The notes beneath the pieces are model-generated. The model was not told the DNA's origin and made no database searches. It was given only the letters and a program-made list of their open reading frames with translations. This document shows, piece by piece, positions 15,508-23,922 of a DNA stretch of 64,000 bases (position 1 is the stretch's first letter; every line of letters begins with the position of its first letter). Position numbers and translations under genes: made by a program. The stretch is from Pseudolabrys sp. (GTDB taxonomy: Bacteria; Pseudomonadota; Alphaproteobacteria; Rhizobiales; Xanthobacteraceae): positions 1 through 64,000 of the forward strand of contig JAHCKG010000004.1 of assembly GCA_026125895.1 (NCBI GenBank). The letters are read 5' to 3'.

Positions 15508-18500
15508 ATGTCCCTGCCCGTGAACCTGGCCATCGTCGCAACAGCCTGCCGCTTTCCGGACGCGAACTCGCCCGCCGAACTCTGGAATAATGTGATCGAG
15601 GGCCGCCGCTCGTTCCGCGCCATTCCGCGGCAACGCCTCGACCTCGCGCGCTATGCCGCCGCGGCAATCGGCGACGCCGACTCCATCACGCCGGTGCGCG
15701 CCGGCCTGCTCACCGGCTGGCGGCCCGACCCAGGCGCCTTGCGCATTCCGCGCAACACATTCGACGCGACGGACCTGACGCACTGGCTGGCGCTCGATAT
15801 CGCGCGCGACGCCTTCGCCGCGATCGGCGGCGCCGACCGGCTCGACCGCGCGCGCACCGCGGTCGTCGTCGCCAACACGCTGACCGGCGAATTCAGCCGC
15901 GCCGCGCTGCTGCGCCTGCGGCTGCCGTTTCTCGACGATCTGCTCGCTGAAGCGATAGCCGCCGAGAAGATTGCAGACGTAGCGGCGGCGCGCCTGCGCG
16001 CGCAATTCGCGGCGACGCTGCGCCAGGCCTTCGCCGATCCCAACGAAGACAGCCTTGCCGGCGGGCTCGCCAACACCATCGCGGGGCGCATCGCCAACCA
16101 CTTCGACCTTCACGGCGGCGGCTATTCGGTGGACGGCGCCTGTGCCTCGTCACTGGTCGCCGTCGCCGATGCGGGCAACCTGCTGATCACCGGACAGGCC
16201 GACGCCGTGCTGGTCGCGGCGGTCGATCTCAGCCTCGACCCGTTCGAACTCGTCGGTTTCTCGCGCAACGGCGCACTCGCTGCGGGCGAGATGCGCGTGT
16301 TCGACGCGCGCGCCAACGGCTTCTGGCCCGGCGAAGGCGGCGGCGCCGTACTGTTGATGCGCGAAGACAATGCCAATGCGCTCGATCTGCCGGTGCTGGC
16401 GCGGCTGCGCGGCTGGGGCCTGTCCAGCGACGGCGCCGGCGGCCTGACGCGGCCGTCGAGCGAGGGCCAGAGCGCCGCCTATCGCCGCGCCTATGCGACG
16501 GCCGGTGTTGATCCGGCCGATGTCGATTACGTCGAGGCGCACGGCACCGGCACCGCCATCGGCGATCCGACCGAAGTGCGCGCGCTCGCCGCGCTGCGCG
16601 ATGACGCGCGCGCGGCGCTGCCGATCGGTTCGATCAAGGCCAATATCGGTCACACCAAGGCGGCGGCCGGATTGGCCGGGCTGATCAAGACGGTCGAAGC
16701 GCTGCGCAACGGCGTCGTGCCGCCGCACGTCGGCTGCGACACGCCGCACGGCGTATTCGCCGAAGTCGGTCATCGGATCACGCCGGCGCTGACGCCGTTC
16801 GCGTTTGATGCCGGCCGCGCCGCGATTGCCGGCGTTTCCAGCTTCGGCTTCGGCGGCATCAACGCGCATGTCGTGCTGGAAGGCGTAACGAGACAAACGG
16901 CGCATCGCGCCGCGCCCGTTCGCCCGCGGACGCAGGACGCCGAACTGTTCGTCTTCGCCGGCGACACCGCGGCCGACGTCATCGCCACCATCGCGCGGCT
17001 CGAAACGCGCGCGCCGCATTTGTCGATGGCGGAACTGGCGGACGCCGCGGCCAATACGGCCGGGCAAGTGCGGACGGCGCCGATGCGCGCCGCCGTCATC
17101 GCACGTCATGGCGCTGAACTGGCCGCACGGCTTCGTGAAGCACGGACACTCATTGCTGCCGGTACGCCGTCACGAAACACCGCTTCCGGTGTCTTCGTCG
17201 GCATCGCCGGCACAGCTCCGCGCATCGCCCTCCTGTTTCCCGGCCAGGCGGCGCCGTCGCGGCCCGACGGCGGCGCATGGCGACGACGCTTCGCCAGCAG
17301 CGACCGCTGGCTGGGGCAACTGCCGGCTGAGGTCTCCGATCCGGTAGCGACGGAAATCGCACAGCCGGCGATCATGGCAGCATCGCTCGCCGCGCTCGAT
17401 GTTCTGGGAAAACTCGGCATCGAAGCGACCATCGCCGCCGGTCACAGCCTTGGTGAGATCGCGACACTCGCCTGGGCCGGCGCGCTCGAACCAGACGAAG
17501 CCCTCCTGCTTGCGCACAAGCGCGGCGCCCTCATCGGGCAGCATGGCATCGGCGGCGGCGCCATGCTGCGTGTCGCCATGCCGGCTGCGGGCGCCACAGA
17601 GTTCGCCGCGGCTCACGGCGTCGCCGTCGCCTGCATCAATGGCGAACGGGAGACCGTGCTGTCCGGGCCCCGCGCGGCCATCGAGGCTATCGCAGCACAG
17701 GCGCGCAGCCGTGGCATCGAAACGACGTCGCTCAAGGTGTCGCATGCCTTCCACAGTCAGCATATGACGCCGGCGCTCGAACCATGGCGCGCCGCGCTCG
17801 AGGCCGTGACGTTTAGGCCGCTCAGCTGCCGCGCCGTCTCGACGGTGACCGGCGATGTGCTCGGCGATGGCGCCGCATTGCGTCCGCTGCTCGTGAGCCA
17901 GTTCACTGTTCCGGTGCGGTTCACCGACGCACTCGACCGTGTTGCCGAGGAAGCCGACATCGTCATCGAAGCCGGGCCCGGCGAAGGCCTCACCCGGCTG
18001 GCGAAGCTGCACGGCCTCGAGACCGTCTCGGTGGATGCGTTTGGGCCATCACTGGTGCCCCTGCTCTCCGCCATCGCGACCCTGTTCGTCGCCGGCGCGG
18101 CGCCGCGGTTCGCGGCGCTCTATGCGGACCGCCAATTGCGTGGCTTCGACCCGGCGGCGCTACCCTACTTTCTGGCAAGCCCTTGCGCACCGCGCGAGGC
18201 TGCGCAGCCGGCGCCGGCCTTCGTGCCGCAAGCGCCGGCTGAGGAAACCGTCGTCGCGCCGGACACTGATGAGGCCGATCCCCTCGCCTTAGTGCGCCGC
18301 GCCGTCGCCGACGAAACGCAATTTGCCGACGGCGCCTTCGGCGACGACGATCGCTTCCTCGATACTCTGCATCTCAATTCGCTGTCGGTGGCCCGTATCG
18401 TCACCCGTGCCGCCCGGCTGATCGGCATCGAACCGCCGCAGGCGCCGACTGACTTTGCCAACGCCACGGTGCGCGACCTCGCCGACGCGCTCTCCGAGAT

Positions 18501-21222
18501 GGCGACGCTTGGCGCGCGGCACACGGTCCAGCGCGATCACATTGCGGGCGTGCGGCCCTGGGTGCGGCGTTACGGAATGCGGTGGCGGGAAGAGCCGGCG
18601 CCAGACACGCCGCGGAACGCAGATGAATGGTGCGTGATCGGCCTCAACGGACGGGTCGACGCGTCCGAGGGCGATCACGGTCGAATTCTCATCTGGTTGC
18701 CGGATGGTGCTGGCGAAGATCACGCCGTGGCTCTCCTTGACTGCTGTCAGGACCTGGCGCGCAATGGCCGCGCCAAACATGTCGCCTTCTGCCACGCCGG
18801 CCTGCCCGTTTCGGCCTTTGCGCGTTCGATCGCGCAGGAAAACCGCTTTGCCTCTGTGCAAGTGATCGAACGCGCCACGGGGCATGACGAAAGCGATGTG
18901 CTGCCGCATCTCGGCGCCACGACCGGTGGCTTCAGCGAATGGCGTCTCGATGCTGACGGCAAGCGATACGCACCGCACTTCGTGCCGCTCGCCGACAAGC
19001 CTCGCCCGGCGCGGTCGATCGGCGAGCGCGACGTCGTCGTGGTCACCGGCGGCTCATCCGGCATCGGCGCGGAATGCGCGCTGCGCCTCATGGACGTCAC
19101 CGGCGCCTCGGTCGCCCTGATCGGGCGGCGCGCGGCGAGCGACGGCGGGGTACGCCAGACGCTCGAACGCGCGGCGGCGATGGGCCGGCGCTGCATCTAT
19201 CGCCAGGCCGATGTCGGCGACGCCGGGGTGCTGCAATCGGCCTTCGACGACATCGCGCGCGAACTCGGGCCGGTCACCGCACTGCTGCACGCGGCCGGCC
19301 GCAACCAGCCCAGCGCCTTCGACAATCTTACGAATGATGAATTGCGCGCCACGCTGGCGCCGAAGACCCAAGGGCTGCGCCATGCGCTGGCCGCGGCGCC
19401 CGACCTGCGGCGCGTCATCGTGTTCGGCTCGATTATCGGCCGGCTCGGCCTCGAGGGCGAAGCCCATTATGCGCTGGCCAATGCGATGGCCGCGGATATC
19501 GCGCAGGTATGGGCGCGGTCGCGGGAGGATGCGCGCAGCCTCGCCGTCGAATGGTCGGCCTGGGCCGGGCTCGGCATGGGCGAACGGCTTGGCACCATCG
19601 AGCGCCTCGCCGACCGCGGGGTGTCGGCGCTGAGCGTCGATGACGCGCTCGACGCCTTCGAGCGCCTGATCCGCGACGACGCCGAGGGCACGATCGCGGT
19701 CTGCGGCCGTTTCGGCGCCTCGTCACATGCGACGGCCGAAGCGGCGGCGCTGCCGGCCCTGCGCTTCGTCGGTCAGCCCCTCGTCTACTATCCCGGCACC
19801 GAACTGGTGGTCGAAACCGCACTGGCGACCGGCCGCGATCCCTATCTCGCCGATCACCATGTTTCGGGACATGCGGTGCTGCCCGGCGTCATCGGGCTCG
19901 AGGCGATGGCGCAGGTCGCAGGTGCCTTATCCGGCCACGCCGCGCCCGGCACGATCGACAATATCGCCTTTGAAAGCGCGGTGGCCTTGCCGCTTGATGA
20001 GGATCTCACCATCCGCATCGCGGCCCTCACAATTGCCGAGGGCCGCGTCGAAGCCGCCATTCGCGCCGCCGACGATGACTTTTCGGCCATCCGCATGCGC
20101 GCGGTCTTCACTTATGGCCGCGACACGACGGCACCGCCGGCCAAGGCGCCCGCCGCGGAAGACTTGATCTGTGGCGAGGCCTTTTACGGATCGCTGCTGT
20201 TCCAGCAGCGCCGCTTCCAAGGCATCGCCGCCTATCGGCACATCGCCGCCCGGCGCATCGTGGCGCGGCTCGGCGCCGGGCAACATGACTGGTTCTCTGC
20301 CTACGAGCCGCAACAGCTGGTGCTCGGCAATCCCGCGGCGCATGACGCGATGCTGCATGCGTTACAGGCCGCGGTACCGCATCTTCGCGTGCTGCCGGTA
20401 GCAATCGGCAGCATGACGCGGTTCAGCGACGCCGACATTGCGAGCATCGAGGGAACCGAGCGTGGCGCCACCGACCGCGAGTTCACCTTCGACATCGACG
20501 GCTACGACCGCGATGGCACGCTGGCGCAGCGCTGGCGCGATGTAACCTTCCGCGCCATCGGCCCGCTCGATGTGGCGCCGCTGCTGTCGGCGAACGCGCA
20601 TCTCCTCGCGCCGTATGTCGAACGCGTGGCGCGGGCGGCCTTCAAGGATGCCGGCATAAAGGTCGCTATCGCCGCCGGCACCGAGCGCCATGAGCGCAGG
20701 CGTGCCGCGCTCGCCGCGCTCGGGCTGGCGCGCGTGACGACGCGCCGCGACGGCAAGCCGCTGGCCGACGACGGTGACGTGTCGCTCGCGCATGGCCAGG
20801 GCCTGACGTTGGCGGTCAAGGCCAAGTTCGACATCGCCTGCGATATCGCCGCGGTCGCAGCGTTCAATGGCGACGAAAGCCCGGCAATGGCCCCTACGGC
20901 GCGCGCCGTCGTCGATACGGTGGCGCGGATCGGGAATGAACCTGCCGATGTCGCGGCCGCGCGCCTGTGGGGCATGAACGAGACGCTCCGCAAGCTCGGC
21001 GCACGGTTCGAGCCGAAGCCGAAGGCAAGTTGCGACACCAATCCTGGCTGCATGACCTTCGAGACGCCGACGGCGCGGGTCCTCACCATTAACGTTCGCG
21101 GTAGCGGTAGCCATAACGGCCTCGTCATCGCGATTGGCAGGACGTCGGCACGGCCCGCGCGGCCCCCGCGCCTTGCGGCGGCCGACAATATGGCCGGCCA
21201 TCCGGCGGGAGCGATGTCATGA
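15508..21222 (+). CDS. pksE: Iterative type I enediyne-type polyketide synthase PksE (KS-AT-ACP-KR-DH-PPTase)
   Basis: A protein of 1,904 residues, the usual PksE size. KS (about 1-465): C212 in VDGACASS, H345 in EAHGTGT, H382 in NIGHTKAA, plus the PksE hallmarks NTLTGEFSR and GGLANTIAGRI. AT (about 560-890): S647 in GHSLGE. ACP (about 925-1000): phosphopantetheine Ser958 in LHLNSLS, the enediyne-type variant. KR (about 1170-1400): TGGSSGIG and Y1321. DH (about 1420-1720): H1450 in HxxxGxxxxP. C-terminal phosphopantetheinyl transferase-like domain (about 1730-1860): D1779 and E1825. This domain order distinguishes PksE from PUFA synthases and modular PKS. Such enzymes build linear conjugated polyene precursors from malonyl-CoA. 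AGGAG lies about 13 bases before ATG 15508, and the stop overlaps the thioesterase start (ATGA). Confidence 0.95.
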   Translation: MSLPVNLAIVATACRFPDANSPAELWNNVIEGRRSFRAIPRQRLDLARYAAAAIGDADSITPVRAGLLTGWRPDPGALRIPRNTFDATDLTHWLALDIARDAFAAIGGADRLDRARTAVVVANTLTGEFSRAALLRLRLPFLDDLLAEAIAAEKIADVAAARLRAQFAATLRQAFADPNEDSLAGGLANTIAGRIANHFDLHGGGYSVDGACASSLVAVADAGNLLITGQADAVLVAAVDLSLDPFELVGFSRNGALAAGEMRVFDARANGFWPGEGGGAVLLMREDNANALDLPVLARLRGWGLSSDGAGGLTRPSSEGQSAAYRRAYATAGVDPADVDYVEAHGTGTAIGDPTEVRALAALRDDARAALPIGSIKANIGHTKAAAGLAGLIKTVEALRNGVVPPHVGCDTPHGVFAEVGHRITPALTPFAFDAGRAAIAGVSSFGFGGINAHVVLEGVTRQTAHRAAPVRPRTQDAELFVFAGDTAADVIATIARLETRAPHLSMAELADAAANTAGQVRTAPMRAAVIARHGAELAARLREARTLIAAGTPSRNTASGVFVGIAGTAPRIALLFPGQAAPSRPDGGAWRRRFASSDRWLGQLPAEVSDPVATEIAQPAIMAASLAALDVLGKLGIEATIAAGHSLGEIATLAWAGALEPDEALLLAHKRGALIGQHGIGGGAMLRVAMPAAGATEFAAAHGVAVACINGERETVLSGPRAAIEAIAAQARSRGIETTSLKVSHAFHSQHMTPALEPWRAALEAVTFRPLSCRAVSTVTGDVLGDGAALRPLLVSQFTVPVRFTDALDRVAEEADIVIEAGPGEGLTRLAKLHGLETVSVDAFGPSLVPLLSAIATLFVAGAAPRFAALYADRQLRGFDPAALPYFLASPCAPREAAQPAPAFVPQAPAEETVVAPDTDEADPLALVRRAVADETQFADGAFGDDDRFLDTLHLNSLSVARIVTRAARLIGIEPPQAPTDFANATVRDLADALSEMATLGARHTVQRDHIAGVRPWVRRYGMRWREEPAPDTPRNADEWCVIGLNGRVDASEGDHGRILIWLPDGAGEDHAVALLDCCQDLARNGRAKHVAFCHAGLPVSAFARSIAQENRFASVQVIERATGHDESDVLPHLGATTGGFSEWRLDADGKRYAPHFVPLADKPRPARSIGERDVVVVTGGSSGIGAECALRLMDVTGASVALIGRRAASDGGVRQTLERAAAMGRRCIYRQADVGDAGVLQSAFDDIARELGPVTALLHAAGRNQPSAFDNLTNDELRATLAPKTQGLRHALAAAPDLRRVIVFGSIIGRLGLEGEAHYALANAMAADIAQVWARSREDARSLAVEWSAWAGLGMGERLGTIERLADRGVSALSVDDALDAFERLIRDDAEGTIAVCGRFGASSHATAEAAALPALRFVGQPLVYYPGTELVVETALATGRDPYLADHHVSGHAVLPGVIGLEAMAQVAGALSGHAAPGTIDNIAFESAVALPLDEDLTIRIAALTIAEGRVEAAIRAADDDFSAIRMRAVFTYGRDTTAPPAKAPAAEDLICGEAFYGSLLFQQRRFQGIAAYRHIAARRIVARLGAGQHDWFSAYEPQQLVLGNPAAHDAMLHALQAAVPHLRVLPVAIGSMTRFSDADIASIEGTERGATDREFTFDIDGYDRDGTLAQRWRDVTFRAIGPLDVAPLLSANAHLLAPYVERVARAAFKDAGIKVAIAAGTERHERRRAALAALGLARVTTRRDGKPLADDGDVSLAHGQGLTLAVKAKFDIACDIAAVAAFNGDESPAMAPTARAVVDTVARIGNEPADVAAARLWGMNETLRKLGARFEPKPKASCDTNPGCMTFETPTARVLTINVRGSGSHNGLVIAIGRTSARPARPPRLAAADNMAGHPAGAMS

Positions 21223-21731
21223 ACGTCCATCAGATATTGAATGGGCCCGCGAGCACGGCCGCCGCGCCACGGCAAAATCGGCCACAGGCCGCGGCGCCCG
21301 CCTTCGTCTGGCCGCACACCGTCGCCTTCGGCGAGACCAATGTGATGGGCAATGTCTATTTTGCCCGGCACTTCGATTGGCACGGCACGTGCCGCGAGAT
21401 GTTTCTGAAGGCGCACTGCCCGGACATTCTCGACGAAATCGCACGCGACCTGCGGCTGGTCACCCTTAACGCCCGCGCCGAGTTTCTCGCCGAGCTCTTC
21501 GCCTTCGACGAGATCGAGCTGCGCATGCGCCTCGGCTTCCTGCAGCAGCATCGCATCGGTCTGCGCTTCGACGTCATGAAGAAAGGCGACGGTGGCTGGT
21601 CGCCGGCCGCGAGCGGCGCGCAGGACATCGCGTGCATGCGTCTGCGCGGCGGGGCGCTCGAACCGACGGCGATCCCGGATGGGCTGGTCAAGGCCCTGAT
21701 CCCGTTCGGCGCCGCCGCCGCACAGCGTTGA
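21219..21731 (+). CDS. tebC: Hot-dog thioesterase of the enediyne cassette (TebC, SgcE10/DynE7-like)
   Basis: A protein of 170 residues with a single 4HBT hot-dog domain after a roughly 28-residue Ala/Pro/Gln-rich extension. The motif VAFGETNVMGNVYFARHFDW (36-55) matches the F-x-E-T-N-x-x-G-N-V-Y pattern of enediyne PKS thioesterases, followed by GTCREMFLKAH. In characterised systems this enzyme releases the polyene or beta-keto product from PksE. ATG 21219 overlaps the pksE stop, so the two are translationally coupled, as expected for obligate partners. The N-terminal extension is longer than I expect for the family. Confidence 0.9.
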   Translation: MNVHQILNGPASTAAAPRQNRPQAAAPAFVWPHTVAFGETNVMGNVYFARHFDWHGTCREMFLKAHCPDILDEIARDLRLVTLNARAEFLAELFAFDEIELRMRLGFLQQHRIGLRFDVMKKGDGGWSPAASGAQDIACMRLRGGALEPTAIPDGLVKALIPFGAAAAQR

Positions 21732-21744
21732 GAGGAAAGCCCCA

Positions 21745-22617
21745 ATGGCGCATCTCGATCTCACCTACGAGACCCGGCCTCTCCGCTTCGAACGGCGCGC
21801 CGCGATCGAACCTCCGTCCGATGTCGGGCAGCGGCATGCCGTCGCGGTCGAGCGCGCCATCGCTTTCATGCGCGGAAATCTCGCCGACCCCCTGAACCTC
21901 GCCGACCTCGCCGATGTCGCCCATTGCAGTCCGTGGCACTTCGACCGCGTGTTCGCCGAGGTGACCGGGATGTCGCCGCTACGCTATCTGTCGCATCTGC
22001 GCATCGAGGCGGCAAAGCTCGCGGTGATGCACAGCGACCGCCGCATCATCGATATCGCCTTCGGCGTCGGCTACAACAGCCTCGGCAGCTTCGGCAAACG
22101 CTTCACGGAACTGGTTGGCCTCGCGCCCAGCCAGTGGCGCAAGGCGGCCGATGAGTTCGATGCCGCGCGCTGGCGCAGCCGGCTCGATCAGGCCTGCGCC
22201 ATGCCGCCGGCCGTCGCGCCAAGCGCCCGGCAAGGCGCCGCGCTCAGCGGCGACATCGGCTTCGAGGGCGAGCCGGGCCGCAGCGGCTGGGCCATGATCG
22301 CGGCCGTCGCCGCCGGCGGCAGCATCCTGAGGCCCAGTGCATGCACCCTCGCGGCGGTTCCCGGTCCCTTTGCGATGCAAGGCTTGGTTCCCGGTGTCTA
22401 CTCGGTGGCGGCCATCGGCTTCGACCGGACGATGAAGCCGATCGACATTCTCTCGCAACAAGACGCACCGCGCAGCCGACACGACCGTGTTGTCTTCGAT
22501 GGCCGCGGCGCCGCCGGCTTGCGCCTCACCTTGCGCGGCCCCGAGTTCAGCGATGCGCCGATCGTGCCGCCCTTTGCCATCCTCGCCGCTCGCGCGATGC
22601 CTCACTGCGTTGCCTGA
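21745..22617 (+). CDS. AraC-family transcriptional regulator, last gene of the PKS operon
   Basis: A protein of 290 residues with the two AraC helix-turn-helix motifs at the N-terminal side (about 35-140): LNLADLADVAHCSPWHFDRV, then DRRIIDIAFGVGYNSLGSFG and the FTELVGLAPSQWRK signature. The second half (about 165-290) is a separate domain with strands such as GVYSVAAIGF, which might bind a small molecule. GAGAGGAAAG precedes ATG 21745, 13 bases after the thioesterase stop, so it appears co-transcribed with the cassette. A feedback or product-sensing role is inferred from position only. Confidence 0.85.
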   Translation: MAHLDLTYETRPLRFERRAAIEPPSDVGQRHAVAVERAIAFMRGNLADPLNLADLADVAHCSPWHFDRVFAEVTGMSPLRYLSHLRIEAAKLAVMHSDRRIIDIAFGVGYNSLGSFGKRFTELVGLAPSQWRKAADEFDAARWRSRLDQACAMPPAVAPSARQGAALSGDIGFEGEPGRSGWAMIAAVAAGGSILRPSACTLAAVPGPFAMQGLVPGVYSVAAIGFDRTMKPIDILSQQDAPRSRHDRVVFDGRGAAGLRLTLRGPEFSDAPIVPPFAILAARAMPHCVA

Positions 22618-22686
22618 TGCGCCGCGCTGGCGTCCGCCGATGGCTTGATGCTAAACCGGCCGTCTTTCCATCAAGGAGCGGCGGCG

Positions 22687-23634
22687 ATGGCTCAGCATCA
22701 TGTTCTGCGCGGCGATGTCGGCACGGTGCATCGCGGCGTGTTCGACGCCGCGATCAAGCCGGTGTTGCACATCGCCCCTGGCGACACCGTCGAGGTGACG
22801 ACACTCTCCGGCAACGACGAGAATTCGCCACCGCCCGGCTCCGGCTTCGAGCTGATGCCCGAGCACGCCCGCGTTCTGGCGCAGGTGCCGCGCGGCATCG
22901 GCGCACATCTGATGACCGGACCGATCGCGGTGGCCGGCGCCGTGCCGGGCGACGAACTCGTCGTCGAGGTCCTGGAGCTCGGTTTCCCGCAGCCGTGGGG
23001 CTGGAACATGATCAAGCCCGGCGTCGGCGCGTTGCCGGCGGATTTCCCGAACCTGCGGCACATCTTCACGCCGATCGACGAGAAGCGCGGCGTCGTCACC
23101 ATGCCGTGGGGGCTCGAGCTCAAGGTGTCGCCCTTCTTCGGCGTCATGGGCGTCGCGCCCCGTCCCGCCGACGGCGCCTGCATCTCCAACATCCCGCGCG
23201 CCTTCGGCGGCAACATGGACCTCAAGCACCTCGGCGTCGGCGCGACCCTGCATCTGCCGGTGTTCAATGACGGCGGGCTGCTCTCGGTCGGCGACGGCCA
23301 CGCGCTGCAAGGCGACGGCGAGGTCTGCGTCACCGCCATCGAGACGGCCTTGCGCGGCACGCTGCGCGTCACGCTGGTGAAGCAGACCGGCATCGACCAC
23401 CCCTTCGCCGAGACGCCGACGCACCTCATCACCATGGGCTTCGACGAGGACCTCGACCGCGCGGCGGAAGCCGCCCTGCGCGCGATGATCCGCAAGATCG
23501 GCGCGGTCGGCGGCCTCTCGGCGGAGGACGCCTACTCGCTGTGCAGCGTCGCCGCCGACGTGCACGTGACGCAGCTCGTCAATGTGGCGAAAGGCGTCCA
23601 CGTCATGATCGCGAAGGAACTACTCGCGCGCTAG
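22687..23634 (+). CDS. Acetamidase/formamidase family protein
   Basis: A protein of 315 residues of the FmdA/AmdA family of soluble amide hydrolases. Typical segments are APGDTVEVTTLSGNDEN near 30, DGACISNIPRAFGGNMDLKH near 165-185, LPVFNDGGLLSVGDGHALQG near 195-215 (the hallmark conserved region), and a late SLCSVAADVHVTQLVN. AAGGAGCGGCG lies just before ATG 22687. It sits upstream of, and on the same strand as, the uracil-catabolism operon but is separated by 288 bases with its own promoter signals. It may release ammonia from small amides. A link to the uracil pathway is only possible, and the substrate is unknown. Confidence 0.85.
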   Translation: MAQHHVLRGDVGTVHRGVFDAAIKPVLHIAPGDTVEVTTLSGNDENSPPPGSGFELMPEHARVLAQVPRGIGAHLMTGPIAVAGAVPGDELVVEVLELGFPQPWGWNMIKPGVGALPADFPNLRHIFTPIDEKRGVVTMPWGLELKVSPFFGVMGVAPRPADGACISNIPRAFGGNMDLKHLGVGATLHLPVFNDGGLLSVGDGHALQGDGEVCVTAIETALRGTLRVTLVKQTGIDHPFAETPTHLITMGFDEDLDRAAEAALRAMIRKIGAVGGLSAEDAYSLCSVAADVHVTQLVNVAKGVHVMIAKELLAR

Positions 23635-23697
23635 CGCCGGCCGTCCGTGATGGACTTTATTTAATCTCGAGGCCGCTATCGCCCCGACCGGCGGCAG

Positions 23698-23725
23698 TTG
23701 CGCACCGGAAAAAAAGCGCTATATT
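23698..23725 (+). promoter_or_regulatory. Candidate sigma70 promoter for the URC operon
   Basis: TTGCGC (23698-23703), a 16-base spacer containing an A7 run, then TATATT (23720-23725), followed by an AT-rich stretch. It is the best promoter-like match in the 288-base gap between the amidase and urc1 genes and implies a leader of roughly 190 bases. Confidence 0.4.
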
Positions 23726-23817
23726 TTTCCTTTAAGGGACGATCTCGACGACCGGATAAATCGATCCGGCGGCGGACATGAGACGGCCTTTAAAACCGAG
23801 TAACAAAGTCGTGCGCT

Positions 23818-23838
23818 GGCCCGTCTTCAAGGCGGGCC
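23818..23838 (+). other. Hairpin in the urc1 leader
   Basis: GGCCCGTC and GGCGGGCC form an 8-bp stem (one T-G wobble) with a TTCAA loop, about 85 bases upstream of the urc1 start. It could be a leader regulatory structure or a terminator for read-through. No known riboswitch pattern was recognised. Confidence 0.3.
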
Positions 23839-23922
23839 TTGTCCATTTGGATTCAGATTCGTGATTTGAGTTCGGTGAACGCAGCAGGAGCCAACTTCGG
23901 TTTTCCCAATCCGGTTAAATCC

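Noticed and set aside
15508-21222. The large PKS as a PUFA synthase or modular PKS
   Set aside because: Single KS-AT-ACP-KR-DH-PPTase order, the LHLNSLS ACP motif, and linkage to UnbL, UnbV, UnbU and the ETN-type thioesterase are specific to enediyne-type PksE; tandem ACPs and enoyl reductase partners of PUFA synthases are absent.
23725-23922. Riboswitch in the urc1 leader, suggested by the GTP-cyclohydrolase-like product
   Set aside because: No conserved core of the FMN or purine aptamers was recognised; only one simple hairpin is visible.
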